Of a stretch of 9,247 nt of DNA, positions 1-6,566 are shown in pieces. The number at the start of each line of letters is the position of its first letter. Position 1 is the first letter of the stretch. Source of the stretch: Hyphomicrobiaceae bacterium (GTDB taxonomy: Bacteria; Pseudomonadota; Alphaproteobacteria; Rhizobiales; HXMU1428-3); the NCBI GenBank assembly GCA_028285025.1, contig JANQQH010000274.1:1-9247 (forward strand). The letters run 5' to 3'. Under the pieces are notes generated by a model. That model saw nothing but the letters and a program-made list of their open reading frames with translations, was not told the DNA's origin and made no database searches. Both the position numbers and the translations under genes were made by a program.

Positions 1-1111
1 GGTGTTCAAGGTCACCGATACTCGCAAAAAACTAGGCCAGTTGTTTGTGCATCACGGGCTCGTTGAGAAAGGCACCGCAGCGTTAGGTCAAGCTGTCACC
101 CTAATTGTCGATCATGAGCGCCGCTCCGCCATACGCGCTAACCATTCAGCCACACACTTGTTGCATGAAGCTTTGCGCGAAACCTTAGGCGATCATGTGG
201 CTCAAAAGGGCTCATTGGTGGATGACACACGCCTAAGATTCGATTTTTCCCACCCCAAACCCATGAACCAAGAAGAAATCACTCAAATCGAACAACTGGC
301 AAATGAAATCATTTTGCAAAACGCCCCCGTTGAGACCCGGTTAATGGCCGTTGATGATGCGATTGAGGCCGGTGCCATGGCATTGTTTGGCGAGAAATAT
401 GGCGATGAAGTGCGCGTTGTCAGCATGGGAACGGCTTTGCACGGTGAAAGCCAAGCCGAAGTTTATTCCATGGAATTGTGCGGCGGCACCCATGTTGCCA
501 ATACCGGCCAAATCGGCCTGGTGCATGTGATCAATGAAGGCGCCGTTGCCTCAGGCGTGCGCCGCATTGAAGCACTAACCGGAGACACAGCGCGCAAACA
601 TTTGAGCAATCAAGAACAGTTGGTCAAAGACTTGGCCGCCTCCTTAAAAGTGGCCCCGCATCAATTGTTAGAGCGCGTAGATAGCCTCATGGCAGAACGC
701 CGCCAACTTACAACCCAAGTCTCAGACTTGAAAAAGAAAATGGCCATGGGAGGCACAGGCTCCAGCACCCAAGAAATTGAAGATATTGCCGGTATTGCCT
801 TTTTAGGCAAAGTGATTGAAGACCTACCAGCCAAAGAGTTACGCTCAATGGTTGACGCAGGCAAAAAATCTGTGGGCTCTGGCGTTGTGGTAATCGTTGG
901 CACATCTGATGGCAAAGCTGGCATTTCAGTTGGCGTCACAGATGACCTAACCAACAAACTAAGCGCAGTGGATTTGGTCCGCATAGGCAGCTCAGCCCTT
1001 GGCGGCAAAGGCGGTGGTGGGCGCCCCGATATGGCCCAAGCTGGCGGCCCCGATGTAAGCAAAGCACAAACAGCGGTTGATGAAATTAAGTCAGCTTTGA
1101 TAGCCTCTTAA
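1..1111 (+). CDS. alaS: Alanyl-tRNA synthetase, C-terminal part (5' end cut by the window edge)
   Basis: AlaRS charges tRNA-Ala with alanine in the cytoplasm and clears mischarged Ser/Gly-tRNA-Ala. Only about 369 C-terminal residues of a protein usually near 880 are present, so the aminoacylation core lies upstream. The GTG at position 2 is almost surely an internal Val codon, since the reading frame enters from the edge. Visible parts (fragment numbering): the editing domain with the zinc-type motif HSATH (48-52) and its partner CGGTH (160-164), the conserved stretch around [10 protein letters not shown] (78-87), the [12 protein letters not shown] stretch (129-140), a coiled linker at about 200-250, and the C-Ala/DHHA1 glycine-rich motif [16 protein letters not shown] (334-349). 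It ends with TAA at 1109-1111 and shows no frameshift. In alphaproteobacteria alaS often follows recA, which cannot be checked here. It converges on the next gene. Confidence 0.97.
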   Translation, partial: VFKVTDTRKKLGQLFVHHGLVEKGTAALGQAVTLIVDHERRSAIRANHSATHLLHEALRETLGDHVAQKGSLVDDTRLRFDFSHPKPMNQEEITQIEQLANEIILQNAPVETRLMAVDDAIEAGAMALFGEKYGDEVRVVSMGTALHGESQAEVYSMELCGGTHVANTGQIGLVHVINEGAVASGVRRIEALTGDTARKHLSNQEQLVKDLAASLKVAPHQLLERVDSLMAERRQLTTQVSDLKKKMAMGGTGSSTQEIEDIAGIAFLGKVIEDLPAKELRSMVDAGKKSVGSGVVVIVGTSDGKAGISVGVTDDLTNKLSAVDLVRIGSSALGGKGGGGRPDMAQAGGPDVSKAQTAVDEIKSALIAS

Positions 1112-1116
1112 CTGAT

Positions 1117-1141
1117 GCACAAAGCTTATATTCTCTTGTGC
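1117..1141 (+). terminator. Weak hairpin just after alaS
   Basis: GCACAA (1117-1122) and TTGTGC (1136-1141) form a 6-bp stem with a 13-base loop, starting 6 bases after the alaS stop. The hairpin is not followed by a run of T, so it is at best a weak or Rho-assisted 3' end. The position suits a terminator; the sequence alone does not prove it. Confidence 0.25.
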
Positions 1142-1197
1142 TCTCATTAGCTATTACTTTGGATGTGCCAAAAGGTTAAGACAAACAGGGGAAATAC

Positions 1198-1500
1198 CTA
1201 AACTCCAAACTCTAAACGAACTTGCAGTAGATCTCCAGGGGCAATATTGGCCTGCAAACACACTTTATGTTTAATCGGTAGCAAATAAATACCTTGCCTT
1301 TTATCCGGAAACAAAGAGGTAACCCAGCTAACACCTTTTAAGCAAGCACACACACGAACAGACCCCCATGCATGTTTAGCTTCATAAGCAAGAAATTTTA
1401 TGTCCTGAGAAAGGTCTTTCGACAATTTAACAAAATGCCATCTGCCTTTCTGATTGAACCAAACTTTTTCTTGTATCTCAAAAACGTTTGTTGCACTCAT
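1198..1500 (-). CDS. DUF1905-type small protein
   Basis: A 100-residue protein resembling DUF1905, a small beta-rich domain found alone or fused to YdeI/OmpD-associated domains. Its biochemical role is not established. Family-like features, in order: GRWHFVKL (19-26), GSVRV (46-50), SWVTSLFPDK (58-67), YLLPIKHKV (72-80) and PGDLLQVRLEF (88-98). I chose the ATG at 1500 because the domain begins right after it and AAAGG lies 8 bases upstream. The frame stays open to an ATG at 1632 (144 residues), but that start has no visible ribosome binding site and adds 44 residues unlike the family. There is no signal peptide or membrane segment. It lies downstream of the repressor in the same direction, about 300 bases away, so it may have its own promoter. 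It converges with alaS. The family call rests on pattern recognition only. Confidence 0.75.
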   Translation of the reverse strand: MSATNVFEIQEKVWFNQKGRWHFVKLSKDLSQDIKFLAYEAKHAWGSVRVCACLKGVSWVTSLFPDKRQGIYLLPIKHKVCLQANIAPGDLLQVRLEFGV

Positions 1501-1802
1501 GTGAGCTGCCTTTGTAAAGCTTCCTACAAATGGCGACTGTTCTTTAAGTCTTGGATCGACCACAAATGAGTATGGACCTTTTATCTTTGGCAAAGAACCC
1601 CAGCTTAGGACAGACAAAGCGTGTCCACTCATTTGGTTATTACGTTTCTGTAGAACTCAAAACAGCAGACTTCCGATCATATAAAGAACAAATCATCCAA
1701 AATCTAAGGTAGCATACGACAAACATTTTTTGAACGCAAAAAACGTTTTTTAACGTTTTTTCATAATTTGAAAGAAAATTATCCATCTACTTAAAGATGA
1801 AT
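1501..1802. other. Spacer between the repressor and DUF1905 genes
   Basis: About 300 bases without a convincing gene. The DUF1905 reading frame continues upstream to 1632 without a family-like sequence or ribosome binding site. The rest is AT-rich and holds the AACGTTTTTT tandem repeat (1742-1761) listed separately. No clear sigma-70 promoter and no strong terminator for the repressor gene could be identified. Confidence 0.5.
1738..1761. repeat. AACGTTTTTT tandem repeat with A/T palindrome
   Basis: AACGTTTTTT occurs twice back to back (1742-1751 and 1752-1761). The first copy lies within the perfect palindrome AAAAAACGTTTTTT (1738-1751). It sits 41 bases past the stop of the repressor gene and upstream of the DUF1905 gene. 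Read on the minus strand, AAAAAACG and CGTTTTTT could fold into a weak hairpin ending in T, so it could be a poor terminator for the repressor gene, a protein-binding site, or simply an AT-rich tract. Confidence 0.45.
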
Positions 1803-2468
1803 TTAAGAAATTAAGGTGCGAATGATTTGTAGCACTGTTCCTCGCAACATGATCTGTTCCCCATCGACAGATAAAGCCGTTTTAACGTTCTGGTCACTGC
1901 TCACAGCAATCGCATTGGGCGGTTCATAAATACGAAATTCGGTTCGCGCTGTACCTGCCATGTCATCATAAACATTCAAACAAACCATTGCCCCTTTTTC
2001 AGCAGGAATTTTATCCGACGTAACAACAATATCACCAGGAAAAACACCCCTCAGGTTAAGCTCATTGCCAGACACAATGAAAAAACCAACATCATTACGC
2101 CCTTTGTAAAGTTGCTTGATGTCTTCTAGTGCATTGTTTTTATTTGATTTGTTTCCGTTGGATTGAGTGCCAGGGTCTGCCATCCCAAAACCGGCGCCCT
2201 CATTCCAATCGTTTAATGGAACAATCTTTGAACCGGATAAACGAAGAACCTCGGCAGGCAAAATAGGCGGTTCACCCTTGCCAGGCAACACATCTAATAG
2301 CTTTTCAACCAAGTCATAAGGAAGGTATTTCTTTTTATAAAGCTGGCTATCCTCATAACGTTGATAGCTGGATTGTCCTTTATAACCTAACGCTTTCGCA
2401 AGCTTATCCATCGACAAGCCAGCACGTAGCCGCAGCTCTTTTAGTCTGTTTGAAACATCACTTCCCAT
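1803..2468 (-). CDS. XRE/S24-like (LexA/CI-fold) transcriptional repressor, probably not self-cleaving
   Basis: A 221-residue DNA-binding regulator. An XRE-type helix-turn-helix fills residues 5-60 (SNRLKELRLRAGLSMDKLAK, then SSYQRYED at 33-40). A linker follows at 61-125 with an Ala-Gly pair at 92-93 (NEGAGFG) and an N/K/S-rich stretch at about 102-113. The C-terminal S24/LexA-like fold runs from about 126 to 221 (FFIVSGNELNLRGVFPGDIV at 129-148). The family nucleophile motif G-D-S-M appears as G-N-E-L (134-137), so the catalytic Ser is replaced by Glu136; the general-base Lys region reads EFRIY, with Arg179 at the expected place. It may therefore bind and dimerise without autoproteolysis. 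There is no clear Shine-Dalgarno before the ATG, but the helix-turn-helix starts directly after it. It lies 71 bases downstream of recQ on the same strand and has a candidate operator upstream (2497-2513). The target genes are unknown. Confidence 0.85.
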   Translation of the reverse strand: MGSDVSNRLKELRLRAGLSMDKLAKALGYKGQSSYQRYEDSQLYKKKYLPYDLVEKLLDVLPGKGEPPILPAEVLRLSGSKIVPLNDWNEGAGFGMADPGTQSNGNKSNKNNALEDIKQLYKGRNDVGFFIVSGNELNLRGVFPGDIVVTSDKIPAEKGAMVCLNVYDDMAGTARTEFRIYEPPNAIAVSSDQNVKTALSVDGEQIMLRGTVLQIIRTLIS

Positions 2469-2496
2469 GAAGGTACTATGCTAAAACTAAGCAACG

Positions 2497-2513
2497 AAAT
2501 CTGCGTTAGATTT
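2497..2513. promoter_or_regulatory. Inverted repeat, candidate repressor operator
   Basis: AAATCT-GCGTT-AGATTT is a perfect dyad with 6-bp arms and a 5-base spacer. It ends 28 bases before the repressor start codon, in the 71-bp gap after recQ. Size and position suit an autoregulatory operator for the adjacent helix-turn-helix protein. CATAGT, 6 bases before the ATG, could be a -10 element giving a nearly leaderless transcript, which would put the dyad over the -35 region. The dyad is seen directly; its role is inferred. Confidence 0.45.
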
Positions 2514-2539
2514 TGTAAGCATACAGATCATAGGAAACA

Positions 2540-4669
2540 TTAATTTTGAAAGATTTTTTCAGCTAAAACACATTTTATCAGACCATAATCATAGCGCTCA
2601 TCAAGCGCTTCAAAACAAGGTTTTAACAGACCCGTTTCCAATGTATTTTGTTCCTCTAAAGTTTGATCAATCTGTGAAATCGTCTGCTCATCAAGCTCAT
2701 CAATAATTTCAAGATCAATAACACCCATTTCGATTGCCTCCGCCATATGGCCATAAATTGTACTCAACTTTAAATTGCGGGTCTCAGCAATCGCTTGTAG
2801 CTTATGCCCTTGATGTACTAACAAAAGACTTTGCTTAACGGTCTCAGAAAGTTTGTTGTTCAACACATTAATCACAGGCGTTTGCTCAATAATATCTAAA
2901 AATTGCTGGCCATAGCGAGAAATTTTTTGCGCCCCTAAACCAGAAATATCATAAAGCTCTTCAACAGATTTAGGGCGCGCGCCAACCAATTCATAAAGGG
3001 TGCGGTTATGGCAAATCACATAAGCGGGCACTTGCTGTTCTTCAGCAAGGCGTGTACGCAAAGCAACCAAAGCTTCCCACAAAGGCATATCAGCAACCCC
3101 AATTTTGGTTGAGACCTCACTTTTTTCTTTGTCTTTCTTGATCGACTTGCGCAAACGGCGCAATTCAAACGCCTGTTCTCCTTTTAACAAAGGACGACAG
3201 GTTTCAGAAAGCTTGAGCCCGCCATAAATGTCCATGTCAGAAATTAAAAAACCTTGCGCGATTAATTGCCTAAAAACACTGCGCCATTCTTTATTGCTAA
3301 GCTCTTGCCCAATGCCGAAGGTTGAAACTTGGTCATGCCTGTTTTGTACAATCCGTTCATCCGCTTTGCCCAGCAATACTTTAATTAAATAAGAAACCCC
3401 AAACCGTTGCCCTGTGCGGTAAACAGTGGAAAGTGCCTTTTGCGCCACTTCCACACCATCCATTGTCTCAGGGGGAAACAAGCAATTGTCACAATTCCCG
3501 CAAGGCTCTTCCAAATGTTCACCAAAATAAGACAATAACCGCTGTCTTCGACAGTCTGTGGCTTCAAACAATCCCAATAAAGCATCAAGCTTTTGGCGCT
3601 CTAACAATTTTTGCTGATTGGAAGCGTTAGAATTATCAATCCATTGTTGATAGGTAATCACATCATTCAGGCCGTAAGCCATCCAGCTGTTGGCCGGTTC
3701 CCCATCTCGCCCGGCCCGGCCTGTTTCTTGGTAATACGCCTCAATTGATTTGGGCAAATTTAAATGGGCCACAAAGCGCACATCAGGCTTATCAATGCCC
3801 ATGCCAAACGCAACTGTAGCCACCATGATAATTCCCTCTTGGCGCAAGAACCGGTCTTGAGCTTCACGCCGTGTTTGTGGATCAAGCCCAGCATGATAAG
3901 CCAAGGCAAGCCGGCCCTTGCTATTCAGCCAGGAGGCAATATCTTCAGTTTTCTTGCGTGATAAGCAATAAATAATTCCAGCATCTTGTGGGTGCTCATC
4001 TTTGATAAAGCGCCAAAGCTGGTCTTTTGGGTTGCCTCCCTCACTAATCATGTAACAAATGTTTGGCCGGTCAAAACTGGCAATGAATTTTTGCGCATTT
4101 GAAAGCCGCAATTGTTCAATGATCTCTTGGCGTGTTTTTTCATCTGCCGTGGCGGTCAGGGCGATGCGTGGTACATGGGGAAATAAATCAGCCAGTTGCG
4201 AAAGCTGGCGATATTCAGGACGAAAATCATGCCCCCATTGCGACACACAATGCGCTTCATCAATCGCAAACAAAGATAAATCAGCGCTGGCTAACAATTG
4301 CGTCATTGATGAAGAGAGCAAGCGCTCAGGTGCAACGTATAATAAATCCAGTTCGTCGTTTAGCAATTGTTCCCTGACAACAGCTTGTTCAGGTAAACTT
4401 TGTGTTGAATTTAAAAAAGCTGCTCTTACCCCCAAAAGCTTTAAGGCATCCACTTGGTCTTGCATAAGCGCAATAAGCGGGGAGACAACAACACCAGTGC
4501 CAGAGCGAATAAGGGCCGGGATCTGATAACATAAAGATTTCCCACCCCCCGTTGGCATAAGCGCCAATACATCGCCGCCGCCAATCAGCGTTTCGATAAT
4601 GTCACGCTGATGACCACGAAAATCATCATATCCAAAAACTGTTTTAAGAAGCTCTCCCGCCTTATCCAT
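2540..4669 (-). CDS. recQ: ATP-dependent DNA helicase RecQ
   Basis: A 3'-5' superfamily 2 DNA helicase acting in recombination and repair of stalled or broken replication forks. It has 709 residues, longer than the roughly 610 of E. coli RecQ. Helicase domain: Walker A MPTGGGKS (38-45), DEAH (137-140) with the RecQ loop [13 protein letters not shown] (141-153), LTATA (171-175), and motif [12 protein letters not shown] (314-323). Zinc site: Cys373, Cys390, Cys393 and Cys396. A winged-helix RQC domain covers roughly 400-500 and an HRDC domain roughly 527-595 ([18 protein letters not shown]). About 105 residues follow (605-709); [18 protein letters not shown] (625-642) looks like the extra helix-turn-helix (HTH_40-type) found at the C-terminus of some RecQ proteins. 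All main motifs are intact. An in-frame TGA just upstream of the ATG rules out a longer start nearby; the Shine-Dalgarno is weak. The repressor gene follows 71 bases downstream. Confidence 0.97.
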   Translation of the reverse strand: MDKAGELLKTVFGYDDFRGHQRDIIETLIGGGDVLALMPTGGGKSLCYQIPALIRSGTGVVVSPLIALMQDQVDALKLLGVRAAFLNSTQSLPEQAVVREQLLNDELDLLYVAPERLLSSSMTQLLASADLSLFAIDEAHCVSQWGHDFRPEYRQLSQLADLFPHVPRIALTATADEKTRQEIIEQLRLSNAQKFIASFDRPNICYMISEGGNPKDQLWRFIKDEHPQDAGIIYCLSRKKTEDIASWLNSKGRLALAYHAGLDPQTRREAQDRFLRQEGIIMVATVAFGMGIDKPDVRFVAHLNLPKSIEAYYQETGRAGRDGEPANSWMAYGLNDVITYQQWIDNSNASNQQKLLERQKLDALLGLFEATDCRRQRLLSYFGEHLEEPCGNCDNCLFPPETMDGVEVAQKALSTVYRTGQRFGVSYLIKVLLGKADERIVQNRHDQVSTFGIGQELSNKEWRSVFRQLIAQGFLISDMDIYGGLKLSETCRPLLKGEQAFELRRLRKSIKKDKEKSEVSTKIGVADMPLWEALVALRTRLAEEQQVPAYVICHNRTLYELVGARPKSVEELYDISGLGAQKISRYGQQFLDIIEQTPVINVLNNKLSETVKQSLLLVHQGHKLQAIAETRNLKLSTIYGHMAEAIEMGVIDLEIIDELDEQTISQIDQTLEEQNTLETGLLKPCFEALDERYDYGLIKCVLAEKIFQN

Positions 4670-4787
4670 ACCCCAGCCATATCATAGCCTGATATAAAAA
4701 ACGACAATCTTGAAAGCGTTATCCCAAACACGAAAGTGAAATAGAATTGTACAAGACAAAGAGGGATAAATGCGAGTCAACAAAAGA

Positions 4788-5222
4788 TTATTCTATGGTC
4801 AAGAGCGCCTGAAGCTTGCTTGCATTCGGAATGGAATCTGCCAATGTATATTTCCCAAGTACGCTTAAAAAATTATTGCGCGCTTCAAACATGATACGCT
4901 GAACACCGCAAGCACCAATTATTTTACAATTATTATAAACAGGATCAAGACAGGAAACGAGATTGAAATCTGGCTCCATTTTCTCTACAACATCCCTTAA
5001 ATTAATATCTTCAGGCAAGCGCGCTAAACGCAGACCACCATTACGACCACGCTCACTAAAAACAAATCCATGATGAACCAGTTCTTGCGCAACCTTCATC
5101 ATATGATTTTTAGAAATATCATATTGTTTTGAAATATCACTAATTGTAACCAATTGATCTTGCTTTAAGGCCAAATAAATAAGCGTCCTAATGGCAAAGT
5201 CTGTGTGTAATGTTAAGCGCAA
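4788..5222 (-). CDS. nsrR: Rrf2-family iron-sulfur regulator, NsrR-like (TTG start)
   Basis: A cytoplasmic DNA-binding sensor of 144 residues. NsrR proteins carry an Fe-S cluster destroyed by nitric oxide, which relieves repression of NO-defence genes. The start MRLTLHTDFAIRTLIYLAL is the classic Rrf2/NsrR N-terminus. The winged helix-turn-helix includes ISKNHMMKVAQEL and a wing at RGRNGGLRLAR. Three cysteines, Cys91, Cys99 and Cys105, plus Asp8 match the ligand layout of NsrR rather than IscR. I chose the TTG at 5222 because GGGAG lies 7 bases upstream, the length equals that of known NsrR, and a promoter-like element (-10 at 5271-5276) lies upstream of it. An ATG at 5309 would add 29 poorly fitting residues and lies upstream of that -10. 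No NO-detoxifying enzyme (hmp, norB) is in the window, so the targets are elsewhere. It could be another cluster-binding Rrf2 member; NsrR is the best fit. Confidence 0.85.
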   Translation of the reverse strand: MRLTLHTDFAIRTLIYLALKQDQLVTISDISKQYDISKNHMMKVAQELVHHGFVFSERGRNGGLRLARLPEDINLRDVVEKMEPDFNLVSCLDPVYNNCKIIGACGVQRIMFEARNNFLSVLGKYTLADSIPNASKLQALLTIE

Positions 5223-5270
5223 AAGAGCACTCCCAAATCGGGTAAAATCTATTTTAAAAAAGATACTGGC

Positions 5271-5298
5271 AATATAATCACGAATTCTAAAAAAACAA
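5271..5298 (-). promoter_or_regulatory. Probable promoter of the nsrR-like gene
   Basis: On the minus strand TTGTTT (5293-5298) is followed after 16 bases by TATATT (5271-5276), a 5-of-6 match to the -10 consensus. Transcription would start near 5264, giving a leader of about 40 bases that contains the GGGAG ribosome binding site and the TTG start. This supports the shorter protein. The region is AT-rich, so chance matches are possible. Confidence 0.45.
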
Positions 5299-5339
5299 AA
5301 ACAATTCATTTATAAGGCGTGAATGCGTTATGCGGACCG

Positions 5340-5353
5340 TAACAATATTGTTA
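5340..5353. promoter_or_regulatory. 14-bp AT-rich palindrome, possible operator
   Basis: TAACAATATTGTTA is a perfect palindrome in the spacer between the divergent nsrR-like and rpmJ genes, about 40 bases upstream of the proposed nsrR -35 element. It could bind a dimeric regulator such as the adjacent Rrf2 protein. It does not match the gammaproteobacterial NsrR consensus I know, and it is the reverse arrangement of Zur-type TGTTA...TAACA sites. Function unknown. Confidence 0.3.
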
Positions 5354-5463
5354 ATAGCAAAACCTGTCACACGGGTCAGATCAAGACTTTGGTTGACAAT
5401 AAAAAGCTGTTATGGCATTAAAAGAGCAAATTTAAGGTCAGTCTTGCGCTGGCCTTTCTTTAT

Positions 5464-5478
5464 TTAAGATAGGTTTAA
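5464..5478. promoter_or_regulatory. CtrA-type box (TTAA-N7-TTAA)
   Basis: TTAA at 5464-5467 and TTAA at 5475-5478 are separated by exactly 7 bases, the full consensus for CtrA, the alphaproteobacterial cell-cycle response regulator. It lies about 115 bases upstream of rpmJ. AT-rich spacers can produce this by chance, and rpmJ is not a usual CtrA target, so this is a candidate only. Confidence 0.3.
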
Positions 5479-5489
5479 AGGCCCAATAT

Positions 5490-5560
5490 GCAGCGATAAA
5501 GTGCCAGTACGCAGCTATAAAGTGTGTATGTAGCCAATAAAGTCTGCGCAGCAATAAAGC
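5490..5560. repeat. Four phased copies of a GCAGCnATAAAG(T) motif upstream of rpmJ
   Basis: The copies are GCAGCGATAAAGT (5490-5502), GCAGCTATAAAGT (5511-5523), GTAGCCAATAAAGT (5530-5543, one extra base) and GCAGCAATAAAGC (5548-5560). Starts are 21, 19 and 18 bases apart, near two helical turns, and the bases between copies differ. The array ends 33 bases before the rpmJ start codon. It could be a cluster of protein-binding sites, a set of overlapping -10-like elements (copy 2 contains TATAAA), or a decayed tandem duplication. Confidence 0.6.
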
Positions 5561-5593
5561 TTGACAGGCGGTCTTAGAAATTAAGGTTGAACA

Positions 5594-5719
5594 ATGAAAA
5601 TTAGAAATTCACTAAAGTCGCTGGCCAAACGCCACCGGGATAACCGCGTTGTTCGCCGTCGCGGCAGACTTTATGTTATTAACAAAACCAACCGCCGCTT
5701 TAAAGCGCGCCAAGGATAA
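5594..5719 (+). CDS. rpmJ: 50S ribosomal protein L36, zinc-free form
   Basis: A 41-residue, very basic protein of the large ribosomal subunit ([18 protein letters not shown], then [18 protein letters not shown], then KARQG). This is the C-minus (type B) form, which lacks the Cys/His zinc ligands of classic L36 and is the usual form in alphaproteobacteria. Many relatives have HRDCRVVRR; here the residue after HRD is Asn, so no cysteine remains. The ATG has AAGG at 5583-5586, 7 bases upstream. It stands alone between the divergent nsrR-like gene and the convergent mnh operon, and a strong hairpin terminator follows. Length and core motifs leave little doubt. Confidence 0.95.
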   Translation: MKIRNSLKSLAKRHRDNRVVRRRGRLYVINKTNRRFKARQG

Positions 5720-5759
5720 ACAAAGGTAAATTTATTTTATCCCAACTGGTTTAAAACAC

Positions 5760-5795
5760 AAAAAACCGCTCTTAATAATATCAGAGCGGTTTTTT
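5760..5795. terminator. Bidirectional intrinsic terminator between rpmJ and the mnh operon
   Basis: The stem CCGCTCT (5766-5772) pairs with AGAGCGG (5783-5789) across a 10-base loop. Six A (5760-5765) precede it and six T (5790-5795) follow it, so transcripts from either direction end in a U-run. It lies 41 bases after rpmJ and 47 bases beyond the mnhG stop and serves both convergent units. Confidence 0.93.
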
Positions 5796-5841
5796 GTATT
5801 TAAAGACAACCAAACAATAAAAAGCTTATCACAAAGCGCCT

Positions 5842-6222
5842 TTAAGACGTTTTGTCCTCATCGGCATTATCATCAGCACTCAAATGCCCTTCCTCATCAG
5901 TATAATGCCCTTTGAGTTGATCAAGCACCGTACCTTCCCAAGGCTCAATCCCCGCAACATAGGCGGCCCGGGCTAATAAATGAGCAGATATAGGCGCCGT
6001 AAGTAATAAGAACACCACCGCAGCTAAGGCTTTAGAGGCAACAGAAATATCACCGGCATGAAAGGCAATCGCCACCAACATCAAGCCTGAGCCTAATGTA
6101 CCAGCCTTACTGGCCGCATGCATGCGCGTAAACACATCAGGAAACCGAATAAGCCCAATGGCGGCAATTAAATTAAAAGCCGCGCCTACAATCAATAAAA
6201 CGCCTGTAATAATGGTTATCAT
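5842..6222 (-). CDS. mnhG: Na+/H+ antiporter subunit G (MnhG/MrpG)
   Basis: A small membrane subunit of the Mrp/Mnh multi-subunit cation/proton antiporter, 126 residues with about three membrane helices. The family signature [20 protein letters not shown] (23-42) is intact. The C-terminus (from about 100) is soluble and acidic ([17 protein letters not shown]). The ATG overlaps the mnhF stop by four bases (ATGA), and GGAGAG lies 8 bases upstream. It is the last gene of the operon and is followed by the bidirectional terminator. Confidence 0.95.
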   Translation of the reverse strand: MITIITGVLLIVGAAFNLIAAIGLIRFPDVFTRMHAASKAGTLGSGLMLVAIAFHAGDISVASKALAAVVFLLLTAPISAHLLARAAYVAGIEPWEGTVLDQLKGHYTDEEGHLSADDNADEDKTS

Positions 6223-6566
6223 GATTTTTTCTCTCCGCTAGAGACGGCTATGTTCTTTTCTTCAGGGTCATCACTAAGAAGTTCAGGGCAAGAGGCTTGA
6301 TAGAGCACAAACCGAGCAAAGGCAGTTGTCGCCAAAAATCCCACAAGCCCTAAGGCAATGGCCATATCAAGGTAAGCGTAAAAACCAGTCAAAATGGTAA
6401 AAATAGCGATAAAGCCAATAGCCAACGTCACCAACATATCAAGCGATAAAATCCGGTCAGGCAAAGTCGGACCAAGAATAAGGCGCCCAATAATCAGCAA
6501 AAATGACAAAACAATAAGCGAAAAAGAAATAATAATTGCCAAGTCAAAAAATTCTTCTGAGCTCAT
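6219..6566 (-). CDS. mnhF: Na+/H+ antiporter subunit F (MnhF/MrpF)
   Basis: A 115-residue membrane subunit of the Mrp/Mnh antiporter with three predicted helices. The signature [20 protein letters not shown] (31-50), with its conserved Pro-Asp and the second Asp, identifies the family. The C-terminal tail (about 93-115) is charged. The gene overlaps mnhE upstream and mnhG downstream by four bases each, which suggests translational coupling. GGAGG lies 7 bases before the ATG. Within the complex, E, F and G are small accessory subunits needed for assembly or activity in known systems. Confidence 0.95.
   Translation of the reverse strand: MSSEEFFDLAIIISFSLIVLSFLLIIGRLILGPTLPDRILSLDMLVTLAIGFIAIFTILTGFYAYLDMAIALGLVGFLATTAFARFVLYQASCPELLSDDPEEKNIAVSSGEKKS

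Larger units (their letters stand above)
5310..5593. other. Regulatory spacer between nsrR-like gene and rpmJ
   Basis: No gene is seen here. In order it holds a 14-bp palindrome (5340-5353), a TTGACA hexamer at 5393-5398 without a good -10 at the usual distance, an inverted repeat GGCCTTT/AAAGGCC (5451-5457 and 5477-5483), a TTAA-N7-TTAA box (5464-5478) inside that inverted repeat, and four phased copies of a GCAGCnATAAAG-like motif (5490-5560). The rpmJ promoter must lie here, but I cannot place it confidently. Confidence 0.6.

Noticed and set aside
661..1062. 133-codon minus-strand open frame inside alaS
   Set aside because: It is antisense to strongly conserved AlaRS codons and its translation resembles no family I recognise; a shadow of the real gene.
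1501..1632. N-terminal extension of the DUF1905 protein from an ATG at 1632
   Set aside because: No ribosome binding site is visible and the extra 44 residues are unlike the family; kept only as an alternative start.
4059..4526. 155-codon plus-strand open frame inside recQ
   Set aside because: It lies opposite the conserved helicase motifs and has no family features or convincing ribosome binding site; a shadow frame.
4769..4867. Short plus-strand frame (32 codons) starting ATGCGAGTC after GGGATAA
   Set aside because: It has a purine-rich leader but runs antisense into the nsrR-like gene, and the peptide shows no recognisable pattern.
5223..5309. N-terminal extension of the Rrf2 regulator from an ATG at 5309
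   Set aside because: The 29 extra residues do not fit the family, the promoter-like -10 lies inside them, and the TTG at 5222 has a good ribosome binding site.
5340..5353. Zur box controlling the zinc-free L36
   Set aside because: Zur sites have TGTTA...TAACA order; this palindrome has the opposite order, and C-minus L36 is usually the sole copy in alphaproteobacteria.
5490..5560. CRISPR array
   Set aside because: Units are only 13-14 bp with 5-8 base spacers, imperfect, and no cas gene is present.
5561..5566. TTGACA as the -35 element for rpmJ
   Set aside because: A -10 element at the normal distance would fall on the rpmJ ribosome binding site (AAGGTTG), and no -10-like hexamer is there.
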